Origin: Sulfuriferula multivorans
Lineage (GTDB): Bacteria > Pseudomonadota > Gammaproteobacteria > Burkholderiales > Sulfuriferulaceae
Assembly: GCF_003851125.1 (NCBI RefSeq)
Contig: NZ_BGOW01000036.1
Span: 105,121-165,423, forward strand
Length of the DNA stretch: 60,303 nucleotides
Direction of reading: 5' to 3'
Under the pieces are notes generated by a model. That model worked only from the letters and a program-made list of their open reading frames with translations. It searched no databases and had not been told where the DNA came from. The first letter of the stretch is position 1. The number at the start of each line of letters is the position of its first letter. The position numbers were made by a program, and so were the translations under genes. Below, piece after piece: positions 1 through 7,972 of the stretch.

Positions 1-1065
1 ACTCACCACCGACAGCGCACGCGCCAGATCCTTGGCGAGATTGACGATCTGGCTGCCCTTGACGCCGGAGGCCGGCTCGATCTCGTAGCGGGTGATCACC
101 GGGCCGGGCAGGGCGGCGACCACGCGCGCCTGCACGTTGAACTCGGCCAGCTTGCGTTCGATCAGGCGCGAGGTGAATTCCAGGGTTTCCGCCGACAGGC
201 TTTCCACATGGGCCGTCGCGGCATCCAGCAAATGCAGCGGCGGCAAAGGGGAATCCGGCATTTCGGCAAACAGCGGCGCCTGCTTTTCCACCTGCACGCG
301 TTCCGATTTGATAATGGTGGGCGGGGGTGTTTCGATGATCACCGGGGCGCGGTCCACGTTGCGGCGTTTCTCTTCCATCACCATCTCGTCACGGCGCAGC
401 GTGGCGGCTTGCCCCACGCGCCGTTCGCGTCGCACGGTCCAGGTCTCGATGGCCCAAAACCAGCTGCGTTCGAGGTATTCCCCGGTTTTTTCCACGACGG
501 TCAGCCAGGAAATATTGGTAAACAGGCTTAAACTGGCGGCAATCAATACCAGCAAGGCCAGCGTGCCGCCGGTAAAGCCCAGTATCCGGACGACGGCTTC
601 CCCCGCAATCGCCCCCAGAATACCGCCCGGGTGCTCCGGCAGCGCCGTGTGCAGGCTATACAGGCGCTGCGATTCCAGCCCGGCGCTGGACAGCAGCAGC
701 AATACAAATCCGGCGCTGCGGATATACAGGGAGCGGCGGTCGGACGCTTCGGAAATCTCCAGCTTGCGATATCCCCACCAGGTGGCATACAGCGCCAGTG
801 CCACCAGCCACCAGGTGGAAAGCCCGAATAACGAGAGCAAAATGTCGGCCAGATAGGCGCCCAAAGTGCCGCCCACATTGTGCACACCGCCTTGTCCGCT
901 ATGCGACCAGCCCGGATCGGACTGGGAATAAGTGAACAGGATGACCGCCAGGAACGCTGCCAGCGCGACACTCAGCAGCCAGCCGATCTCGCGCAGCAGG
1001 CCGCTGAGCCTGGGCGGGAGTGGTTTACGGACGGATTTTTGAGTATTGCGCCGGGTAATCGACAT
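1..1065 (-). CDS. ftsK: DNA translocase FtsK, N-terminal part (cut by window edge)
   Basis: The minus strand reads open for 355 codons from an ATG at 1065 to the window edge, so the protein is partial. It starts MSITRRNTQKS and then has about four hydrophobic segments within the first 190 residues, the membrane anchor expected of FtsK/SpoIIIE. A charged linker follows, then the start of the alpha/beta motor region (PGPVITRYEIEPASGVKGS, characteristic of FtsK translocases). The RecA-like ATPase and gamma domains lie beyond the edge. Known role: septal DNA pump for chromosome dimer resolution. It is divergent from trxB, an arrangement common in proteobacteria, with about 110 bases between them. 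Confidence 0.93.
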   Translation of the reverse strand, partial: MSITRRNTQKSVRKPLPPRLSGLLREIGWLLSVALAAFLAVILFTYSQSDPGWSHSGQGGVHNVGGTLGAYLADILLSLFGLSTWWLVALALYATWWGYRKLEISEASDRRSLYIRSAGFVLLLLSSAGLESQRLYSLHTALPEHPGGILGAIAGEAVVRILGFTGGTLALLVLIAASLSLFTNISWLTVVEKTGEYLERSWFWAIETWTVRRERRVGQAATLRRDEMVMEEKRRNVDRAPVIIETPPPTIIKSERVQVEKQAPLFAEMPDSPLPPLHLLDAATAHVESLSAETLEFTSRLIERKLAEFNVQARVVAALPGPVITRYEIEPASGVKGSQIVNLAKDLARALSVVS

Positions 1066-1098
1066 GGTCGGATAATTTACAGGAATGCAAAATTATAA

Positions 1099-2133
<1,035 letters not shown>

Positions 2134-2140
2134 TCAGCTC

Positions 2141-2686
2141 ATGGCCGGGCGCGTGCCTCCCGCGGACGACGTCGCGCTGTTCAAGGCGGCGGTGGAGGAC
2201 GCCCGGCCGTTGCCCGAGCACGGCAAGGTCGAGCCGGTCCTGCCGCGCGTTTCGCCCATCCCGCGCCAGCGTATCCGCGACGAACAGCAGGCGCTCGCCG
2301 ACAGCCTGTCCGACCACATCGCCTGGGAAGACGCCATGGAAACCGGCGAGGAGCTGGTGTTCCTGCGTACCGGCTTGCGCCGCGACACGCTGAAGAAGCT
2401 GCGGCGCGGGCACTGGGTGCTGCAGGCCGAGCTGGATTTGCATGGGTTGGTCAGCGTCGAAGCCCGCCAGGAAGTGAATGCATTCATCGCCGGCTGCAGC
2501 AAGCGCGGCCTGCGCTGCGTGCGCATCATTCACGGCAAGGGGCTGCGTTCCAAAAACCGCGAACCGGTATTGCGCACCAAGGTAAAAAACTGGCTGATGC
2601 AAAAAGATGAGGTCCTGGCGTTTTGCCAGGCGCGCGCGGTGGACGGCGGCAGTGGCGCGGTGGTAGTGTTACTCAAGTCTTCATGA
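2141..2686 (+). CDS. Smr-domain protein (DUF/YdaL-like)
   Basis: This 181-residue protein has a C-terminal Smr domain, recognised by LDLHGL (the dipeptide-His strand of MutS2-type Smr) and the later HGKGLRS motif. Smr domains are nucleic-acid endonuclease folds, and stand-alone versions have been linked to RNA or DNA cleavage. The N-terminal 90 residues are charged and probably helical. It starts 7 bases downstream of trxB with a weak ribosome site, so translational coupling is likely. The precise substrate cannot be deduced from the sequence. Confidence 0.88.
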   Translation: MAGRVPPADDVALFKAAVEDARPLPEHGKVEPVLPRVSPIPRQRIRDEQQALADSLSDHIAWEDAMETGEELVFLRTGLRRDTLKKLRRGHWVLQAELDLHGLVSVEARQEVNAFIAGCSKRGLRCVRIIHGKGLRSKNREPVLRTKVKNWLMQKDEVLAFCQARAVDGGSGAVVVLLKSS

Positions 2687-2707
2687 AAACCGTTTTGGAG
2701 GAGCACC

Positions 2708-3157
2708 ATGGCAACAATTACCGAATTCGAACTTCCCTCCACCGGCAACCGGACCTTCAAGCTCACGGATGCGCGCGGCAAGAAACTGGTGGTGTACTTC
2801 TATCCCAAGGACGATACCCCGGGCTGCACCGTGGAGGGCTCCGACTTCCGCGATTTGTATGCCGAATTTCAGGCGCACCATTGCGAGATCGTGGGCATAT
2901 CGCGCGACGATCTGAAATCCCACGAAAAATTCAAGACCAAGCTGAGCCTGCCGTTTGAGCTTTTGTCCGACACAGACGAAAAAGTGTGCGAACTGTTCGG
3001 CGTGATGAAGCTGAAGAACATGTACGGCAAGGAAGTCCGCGGTGTCGATCGCAGTACGTTCGTGTTTGACGCCGACGGCAAGCTGGTCAAGGAATGGCGT
3101 AGCGTGAAATTCGCCGGCCACGCGCAGGAAGTGCTGGACACTGTTAAAACCCTCTAG
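2708..3157 (+). CDS. bcp: Peroxiredoxin, Bcp/PrxQ type, without the usual resolving cysteine
   Basis: This 149-residue thiol peroxidase reduces hydroperoxides using thioredoxin or a similar donor. The peroxidatic cysteine is C40 in YPKDDTPGCTVEGSDF. The resolving cysteine five residues later in most Bcp proteins is serine (S45), so this is either a 1-Cys form or uses another cysteine such as those near CEIVG or VCELFG. A strong ribosome site (GGAGGA) precedes the ATG. It sits between the trxB-smr pair and the PhoH gene with short gaps. A second Bcp-like gene with both cysteines lies at 37208. Confidence 0.94.
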   Translation: MATITEFELPSTGNRTFKLTDARGKKLVVYFYPKDDTPGCTVEGSDFRDLYAEFQAHHCEIVGISRDDLKSHEKFKTKLSLPFELLSDTDEKVCELFGVMKLKNMYGKEVRGVDRSTFVFDADGKLVKEWRSVKFAGHAQEVLDTVKTL

Positions 3158-3169
3158 GAGAAAATCTGA

Positions 3170-4570
3170 ATGCCCCGCAAAACCGCTGCGCTCACCAAGC
3201 TGTTTGTTCTTGATACCAACGTGCTGATGCACGACCCCACCAGCTTGTTCCGTTTTGAAGAGCACGACATCTTTTTGCCGATGGGCACGCTGGAGGAACT
3301 TGATCACAACAAGAAAGGCATGACCGAAGTGGCGCGCAATGCGCGTCAGGCCAGCCGCTTTCTGGACGAAATCGTATCCGGTTGCGAAGATTCGATCGAA
3401 GCCGGAATTCCGTTGAGCAGCAAGAGCCGCAAGGCGGCCACCGGCCGGCTGTTCCTGCAGACCAAAATTTCGCGCATCGACACCCCGCTCAGCCTGCCCA
3501 ACAGCAAGGTGGACAACCAGATTCTCGGCGTGATCCTGAGCCTGCGCGAGGAGCAGCCCAAGCGCCCGGTCATCCTGGTGTCGAAAGACATCAACATGCG
3601 CATCAAGGCGCGCGCGCTGGGTTTGCCTGCGGAGGACTACTTCAACGACAAGGTACTCGAAGACACCGACCTGCTCTATGCCGGGGTGCGCGAACTGCCG
3701 GAAGATTTCTGGGACAAGCACGGCAAGGGGATCGAATCCTGGCAGGCCGACGGCCACACCTGGTATCGCGTCAAGGGGCCGCTGGTCAGCCATCTGTTGG
3801 TCAACGAATTCGTCTATCAGGAGGGCAGCAATCCGCTCTATGCCATTGTCCGGTCCGTTGATGGCAATGTCGCCGAGTTTCAGACCATCAAGGACTACAG
3901 CCACCAGAAAAACAACGTGTGGGGCATTACCGCGCGTAACCGCGAACAGAATTTCGCGCTCAATGTGCTGATGGATCCGGAGGTCGATTTCGTCACCCTG
4001 CTGGGCCAGGCCGGCACTGGTAAAACCCTGCTCACACTGGCCGCCGGGCTGATGCAGACGCTGGAGCACAAGCGCTATTCGGAAATCATCATGACCCGCG
4101 TGACCGTGCCGGTGGGCGAGGATATCGGCTTCCTGCCCGGTACCGAAGAAGAAAAAATGACGCCGTGGATGGGTGCGCTGGAAGATAACCTCGATGTGCT
4201 CAACAAGACTGATGACAGCGCCGGCGACTGGGGGCGCGCCGCCACCCAGGACCTGATCCGCAGCCGCATCAAGGTCAAGTCGCTGAACTTCATGCGCGGG
4301 CGCACCTTCCTCAACAAATACCTGATCATCGACGAGGCACAGAACCTCACCCCCAAGCAGATGAAAACCCTCATCACGCGCGCCGGTCCCGGTACCAAGG
4401 TGGTGTGCCTGGGCAACATCTCGCAGATCGACACGCCTTACCTCACCGAAGGCAGCTCCGGCCTGACCTACGTGGTCGACCGTTTCAAGGGCTGGCCGCA
4501 TGGCGGGCACATCACCCTGGCGCGCGGCGAGCGTTCGCGTCTGGCCGACTGGGCGGGTGAGGTGCTATGA
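3170..4570 (+). CDS. PIN-domain PhoH-family ATPase
   Basis: This 466-residue fusion has an N-terminal PIN nuclease domain (FVLDTNVLMHDP, then the acidic LEELD) over about residues 10-150. A C-terminal PhoH ATPase/helicase-like domain follows, with Walker A GQAGTGKT at 279-286 and Walker B LIIDEAQN. This is the YlaK/PhoH2 architecture, a predicted RNA-cleaving ATPase. The gene starts 12 bases after the peroxiredoxin stop. Its last codons overlap the barnase-like gene by ATGA, so that RNase gene is likely translationally coupled to it. Confidence 0.94.
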   Translation: MPRKTAALTKLFVLDTNVLMHDPTSLFRFEEHDIFLPMGTLEELDHNKKGMTEVARNARQASRFLDEIVSGCEDSIEAGIPLSSKSRKAATGRLFLQTKISRIDTPLSLPNSKVDNQILGVILSLREEQPKRPVILVSKDINMRIKARALGLPAEDYFNDKVLEDTDLLYAGVRELPEDFWDKHGKGIESWQADGHTWYRVKGPLVSHLLVNEFVYQEGSNPLYAIVRSVDGNVAEFQTIKDYSHQKNNVWGITARNREQNFALNVLMDPEVDFVTLLGQAGTGKTLLTLAAGLMQTLEHKRYSEIIMTRVTVPVGEDIGFLPGTEEEKMTPWMGALEDNLDVLNKTDDSAGDWGRAATQDLIRSRIKVKSLNFMRGRTFLNKYLIIDEAQNLTPKQMKTLITRAGPGTKVVCLGNISQIDTPYLTEGSSGLTYVVDRFKGWPHGGHITLARGERSRLADWAGEVL

Positions 4571-5016
4571 CGCGCGCACTGCTGGCATTACTTGGCTTGC
4601 TGGCGTTCGCGCCTTCGGTCCAGGCGGCCAGTTGCCGCGACGTCGTGCATGCGTTTAACCAGCAGTCGCGCCCGCACATTGACGAGGCCGAGCTGACACA
4701 GGCCCTGCAAACCCTCAACGCCGATCGCAATACGCGCCTGCCGGATAAATTCGTCACTAAGCGCGAGGCGCAATCCGCCGGCTGGCAGCGCGGCCACGAC
4801 CTGTGGGAGGCGCCTGCGTTGAATGGCAAAAGCATAGGCGGCGACCATTTCGGCAACCGCGAACGCCAGTTACCCTACGGCCAATGGCGCGAAGCCGACC
4901 TCGACTACAACGGCGGCCATCGCGGCGCCAAGCGCCTGATCTTCTCGCGCGAAGGCCGTCGCTTCGTCACCGTTGACCACTACCGCACCTTTACCGAGAT
5001 CCCCGCCTGCCAATGA
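4567..5016 (+). CDS. Secreted barnase-like ribonuclease
   Basis: This 149-residue protein has a cleavable signal peptide (hydrophobic stretch ending VQA-A, near residue 20) and a microbial RNase (N1/T1, barnase) domain. Barnase landmarks are present: LPDKFVTKREAQSAGW, GKSIGGDHFGNRE, WREADLDY and the terminal VDHYRTFTEI. Catalytic positions match barnase spacing exactly: E109, R123 and H138 (14 and 15 apart, as E73/R87/H102), with R119 matching R83. It should cleave single-stranded RNA after guanine outside the cytoplasm. It overlaps both neighbours by 4 bases (ATGA): the PhoH gene upstream and the barstar gene downstream. Confidence 0.93.
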   Translation: MTRALLALLGLLAFAPSVQAASCRDVVHAFNQQSRPHIDEAELTQALQTLNADRNTRLPDKFVTKREAQSAGWQRGHDLWEAPALNGKSIGGDHFGNRERQLPYGQWREADLDYNGGHRGAKRLIFSREGRRFVTVDHYRTFTEIPACQ

Positions 5017-5282
5017 AAACCTGCCACCTGCAAAGCATCACCAGCATGAAAAACTTCTACGATCAGATCACGAAGGATTTCGCCTTTCCCGAGCACTTCG
5101 GGCGCAATCTCGACGCGCTGTGGGATGTGCTGACCGACGACGTGGAAGGCCCGTTTGAACTGATCTGGGAAAAGCCGGGGGTTACGCGCGATGCGCTGGG
5201 GGAGGATTACTGGCGGTTGCTGGAGATACTGGCGGATGTGGTGGCGGAGCGGGAGGATTTTAGGTTGGAGCTGCGGGGGTAA
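5013..5282 (+). CDS. Barstar-like ribonuclease inhibitor
   Basis: The 89-residue cytoplasmic protein has barstar's length and landmarks: an N-terminal strand, then FPEHFGRNLDALWDVL, in which D34 and D38 correspond to barstar D35 and D39, the residues that plug the barnase active site. It has no signal peptide, as expected for an inhibitor that protects the cell before the nuclease is exported. ATGA overlap with the nuclease gene ensures coupled synthesis. Together they form an intact enzyme/immunity pair. Confidence 0.93.
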   Translation: MKTCHLQSITSMKNFYDQITKDFAFPEHFGRNLDALWDVLTDDVEGPFELIWEKPGVTRDALGEDYWRLLEILADVVAEREDFRLELRG

Positions 5283-5321
5283 TGAGCAGTTAAGCTTCTC
5301 ACTGTGTAGCCCTCGTTAACC

Positions 5322-5801
5322 ATGTCTAATTTCGAACTTCTGTCCGTTCTAATAGCAACTCTTGCCGCCATCATCTCGTTCGTGTCGCTTTACCGTACCC
5401 ACCGAACAGCCGAGCAACAAATTGCTTTACAGAAGGTGCAGTCCGACCTGGCAAACCTTCAACACATTGTCTTAGTCAATGAACTGAAAGAAAGACAACA
5501 TGCAGATTTGCGCGTCACCTTTGCTGAAGAGGGCCAAAGGCAGCTCTTGGTCTTCGAAAACCGCGGCCCAGCGCCGGCGCAAGATGTCGAGTTCGAACTG
5601 CTAGTTAAAGCGGGTGAACATAATCCGCTGATTTATGACGTGTTCAACTCCCTATTCCCAATCAAAGTGCTTCGACCTGACGAAAGCGTTTCCATGCTTA
5701 TCGCCGCCAACCTTGATACAAATTTTCCGCTTACCGGAAAGATGTCTTGGAAGAATAGTGCAGGTGAATCACAGGAACAAGAATGTCAAATTTCCCTATG
5801 A
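5322..5801 (+). CDS. Small membrane-anchored hypothetical protein
   Basis: The family is not recognised. The 159-residue product has one N-terminal membrane segment (about residues 5-25), a short polar coiled-coil-like stretch (about 30-60) and a soluble beta-rich C-terminal part (RVTFAEEGQRQLLVFENRG). Base composition is more AT-rich than the genes upstream. There is no clear ribosome site; a CGTTAACC sequence lies just before the ATG. The attC-like sequence beginning two bases after the stop suggests this may be a gene-cassette ORF, though that is speculative. Confidence 0.65.
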   Translation: MSNFELLSVLIATLAAIISFVSLYRTHRTAEQQIALQKVQSDLANLQHIVLVNELKERQHADLRVTFAEEGQRQLLVFENRGPAPAQDVEFELLVKAGEHNPLIYDVFNSLFPIKVLRPDESVSMLIAANLDTNFPLTGKMSWKNSAGESQEQECQISL

Positions 5802-5802
5802 G

Positions 5803-5875
5803 GCCCAACACATCATTACACCAGACATGTGCGAAAAGCCACGCAGGTCGGTGAATTCAGACGTTGTTATACAAC
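5803..5875 (+). repeat. attC-like recombination site between two small ORFs
   Basis: Right after the stop of the preceding ORF comes GCCCAAC, which fits the inverse core RYYYAAC of integron attC sites. An imperfect inverted repeat follows (TTACACCAGAC against GTCGGTGAATTC, with one extra base in the left arm), and then CAGACGTTGTTATAC. The right core fits GTTRRRY only poorly. The next ORF's ATG lies 4 bases further on, as is usual for gene cassettes. No integrase gene is present in the window. This is a pattern match by eye, not a computed fold. Confidence 0.35.
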
Positions 5876-5878
5876 CCC

Positions 5879-6229
5879 ATGCAAAAACGGCCCTACATCA
5901 GAACAGCATTATTTGTGGCAATTGCCGCAATCCTTTTATCCATTCTGTGCTTCATTGCTGACTACAGGACGGTCGTGCAGCAGCTCAGTCTATTTTCGAG
6001 GTCCGGCGCGTTGCTTGCCCTATCCGGCGCAATTCTCGAATACCAACTTGGCATAGGTGCATATCTTCGCAACACCTACACGCCGGGTTCCCCAATCACC
6101 ATGCTTCAACTAGCTGAAGCGTCCAATCTGTCAGACAAGGAACGCCACCTGCGTGGATTTGCCCATAGTATGGTAGCTATTGGAACCGTAATCTGGGGTT
6201 ATGGAGACTTGATCTTCAAATGTCTATAA
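5879..6229 (+). CDS. Small hypothetical membrane protein
   Basis: The family is not recognised. From the ATG at 5879 the product is 116 residues with about three hydrophobic segments: near residues 10-28, 38-58 and at the C-terminus. A TTG start 15 bases upstream is possible but would lie inside the attC-like sequence. Like the previous ORF it is AT-richer than the core genes and has no obvious ribosome site, which fits a captured cassette. Degenerate repeat DNA follows it. Confidence 0.55.
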   Translation: MQKRPYIRTALFVAIAAILLSILCFIADYRTVVQQLSLFSRSGALLALSGAILEYQLGIGAYLRNTYTPGSPITMLQLAEASNLSDKERHLRGFAHSMVAIGTVIWGYGDLIFKCL

Positions 6230-6297
6230 ATCTGGGAAGGAATTTGGGAATTTTGGTCAGATGAACACCGCAAATTCGAAGATCCGAAGGTCACGAA

Positions 6298-6700
6298 GTC
6301 TTGCATTAACACATAGCAATTAGCGAATTGACGCGTTTATGCGACGTGTATCGCTTGAACATGGTTTGCCGGGGGTAGCCCGGCGGCTAGTCACCTTTTC
6401 TTGTGTGGCCAAGAAAAGGTAACCCAAAAGAAGGCCACCCCACTGCGCCGCCCCTTCGGGATACCTTCGTCTGAACCGGTCAGACGGGGGCTGCGCAACT
6501 CGCCCTGACAGCTTGCACAAACCGCAAGCTGCTGCGGAGCTCAAACAGTGCTCGCCTACCCCTCCCGCCTGAGCGGCTCAGCCGAAGCGGCGCAGAAGGG
6601 GAACTTCAAAAAACTTGAGTCACGCGCGCTGCGCGTGGTTTTTTTGTTCCCTTTTTCCGCCGCTCGCAAAAAGGGATACGGCCGCAACGTCGCCCTTTCG
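6298..6700. repeat. Degenerate repeat, copy A
   Basis: It begins GTCTTGCATTAACACAT and continues with TGCGAC-TGTATCGCTTGAACATGG, a GCCGGG/CCCGGC hairpin, TGTGGCCAAGAAAAGG and AAGAAGGCCACCCC. The first half aligns by eye with 11159-11345 and the second half (from about 6486) with 16805-16905. Similar sequences with TGTGGCCAAGAAAAG are familiar as non-coding repeats of many beta- and gammaproteobacterial genomes. Function unknown. Confidence 0.6.
6621..6645 (+). terminator. Terminator-like hairpin with T-tract
   Basis: CACGCGC and GCGCGTG form a perfect 7-bp stem around a 3-base loop, followed by GTTTTTTT. An A-run upstream makes it partly bidirectional. It lies inside repeat copy A, so it may be part of the repeat rather than a terminator for a specific gene. 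Confidence 0.5.
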
Positions 6701-6844
6701 AGTTGCTTTCATCGCAACTGGACTGTTATATCGGCAATCAGTATATGTGTCATAGCGCACAGATAAACTTTAACCACTTGGGCAAACTAGCCCTGCGAAT
6801 AACTCGCAACGTAAGTCGCATGAACGACAAAAGGGAGAGCTGAT

Positions 6845-7453
6845 ATGAATATGACCCTGATTTGTAGAAACGCATTTTGCAAGACCTTGTTGGCCGCGAG
6901 TATTGCAGGCATGGTTGGCGCCGGTACGGTAAACGCAATTGCCAGCGATAAGCCGATGCCGCAAGCCCACAGCGACGGCATGGGCGCAGCCATATCCGAT
7001 ACGGTCATTACCGCGAAAGTGAAAGCCAAGTTGATGGGTGAGAGTGGCCTTAAGAAGTCTGAAATTGATGTCACTACCACCAATGGCGTGGTGACACTGA
7101 ATGGGTCGGCAAGTAATTCGGATGCCAAGGCTTTGGCAGAAGAAAAGGCAAAGTCGGTTGAAGGCGTGAAAAGTGTCGACAATGCCCTGAAAACACCAGA
7201 CAGCAGCAATGCCGTGCGCAAGACGAAGCGAGTCGTTTCGGACAGCTGGATTACCACCAAGGTGAAATCCGAGATACTTGCCAACAGTTTGACTAAAGGC
7301 TTCGATGTAAGCGTGAAAACGAGTCACGGGGTGGTGGTTCTCAAAGGCACTTTGGCAAACGAGGCTGCGGTCGAACACGTCAAGTCCATTGCGGAAAAGG
7401 TGGATGGCGTGAAGAGTGTGGATACCTCGGAGCTCAAAGTCGCGGGTAAATAA
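6845..7453 (+). CDS. Periplasmic protein with two BON domains (OsmY-like)
   Basis: The 202-residue product has an N-terminal signal peptide (about residues 1-32). Two BON domains follow, at about 50-118 and 130-200, each with the pattern DxxITxKVKxxL...GVVxLxGxxxNxxxxxxA...VEGVKSVxN. BON proteins such as OsmY act in the periplasm against osmotic and envelope stress, probably by binding membranes or lipids. The start has a GGGAGAG ribosome site. It stands alone between repeat copy A and the IS481 remnant. Confidence 0.9.
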   Translation: MNMTLICRNAFCKTLLAASIAGMVGAGTVNAIASDKPMPQAHSDGMGAAISDTVITAKVKAKLMGESGLKKSEIDVTTTNGVVTLNGSASNSDAKALAEEKAKSVEGVKSVDNALKTPDSSNAVRKTKRVVSDSWITTKVKSEILANSLTKGFDVSVKTSHGVVVLKGTLANEAAVEHVKSIAEKVDGVKSVDTSELKVAGK

Positions 7454-7507
7454 GCCGCTACACCCTCCGTTGCAATTGGCAGCCTGGATTAAGGGTCGCC
7501 ATTTACC

Positions 7508-7687
7508 TCAATCGGCGGCCAGAGATTCTCGAAGAATTCCTGGCCGCTTATTCGAAGAAATCGGATAGAAAAATTCGGCAAAATTTTCACAAAATTCGGG
7601 CTCAGGTCTTGCATTGACATCCTCACACCGAGCCAGCGTGACAAATTCACGGCGTAAATCAGCCGCACTCGTTTCGTTCCAAGGCAT
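7508..7687 (-). pseudogene. IS481-family transposase, N-terminal remnant
   Basis: Reading the minus strand from the ATG at 7687 gives MPWNETSAADLRREFVTLA, the typical opening of IS481-family transposases. Family resemblance stops after about 25 codons, where the sequence joins the ATGTCAATGCAAGACCTGAGCCCG motif (reverse of the GTCTTGCATT repeat), and the frame ends after 59 codons. The helix-turn-helix and DDE core are missing. On the plus strand just upstream, TGTTACCCCTGTGCCCGGTCTA (7720-7741) resembles the terminal region of such elements. Confidence 0.6.
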
Positions 7688-7713
7688 GGTTTTCTCCTGA
7701 CCAAGGTTTACGT

Positions 7714-7745
7714 CACAAGTGTTACCCCTGTGCCCGGTCTAAAAG
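7714..7745. mobile_element. IS481-type terminal sequence remnant
   Basis: The GTGTTACCCCTGTGCCCGG sequence is of the TGTTACCCATGTGTCCGG type that recurs at the ends of IS481-like elements. It sits about 30 bases upstream of the MPWNE start codon in the orientation expected for an element end. No second end could be found, so only this fragment remains. Confidence 0.4.
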
Positions 7746-7914
7746 CGTACACAAGGGATAACTCAAGACGAAATCCTGCGACTTCGGCGGATACCGGCGC
7801 CTGAAGTGACGACAGTTGAAAACCCGCCAGACTTGGCGATTTTGCGAGAGAATCTCCTTCCTTCAATTTTGTGCAACTCAATGAATAATAAATATAAAAT
7901 TTGAAAATTTGCTG

Positions 7915-7930
7915 CGGCACAAATCTTGCG
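7915..7930 (+). promoter_or_regulatory. Candidate sigma-54 (-24/-12) promoter
   Basis: CGGCACAAATCTTGCG matches the consensus TGGCAC-N5-TTGC with exactly ten bases between GG (7916-7917) and GC (7928-7929). Transcription would start near 7940, about 30 bases before the ATG of the glycosyltransferase gene at 7973. The preceding 50 bases are very AT-rich, as is common for sites needing DNA bending. The activator is not known. Confidence 0.5.
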
Positions 7931-7972
7931 GACATGCAGGGTGAGCATTTAACTTAAAAGTCCGCAAGCAGA

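Larger units (their letters stand above)
6230..6844. other. Gene-free interval with degenerate repeat
   Basis: I see no credible coding region here. From about 6298 to 6700 lies the best-preserved copy of a repeat also found near 11159 and 16805. Short open frames inside it have no family features. The last 140 bases presumably carry the promoter of the BON-domain gene. Confidence 0.6.
7454..7972. other. Interval with IS481 remnant and promoter region
   Basis: The left part holds a broken IS481-type transposase start and its terminal-repeat-like sequence, both listed separately. The right part is AT-rich and carries a candidate sigma-54 promoter for the glycosyltransferase gene. No intact gene is seen. 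Confidence 0.6.

Noticed and set aside
2681-4510. 609-codon open frame on the minus strand
   Set aside because: Lies opposite the peroxiredoxin and PhoH genes. Its product has no family features and reflects GC-rich codon structure of the true strand.
5283-6300. Full integron
   Set aside because: Only one attC-like site is seen, and no tyrosine integrase gene is found in the window.
7489-7704. 71-codon minus-strand frame at the IS481 remnant
   Set aside because: It is in another frame from MPWNETSAADLRREFVTLA, which is the recognisable transposase start.
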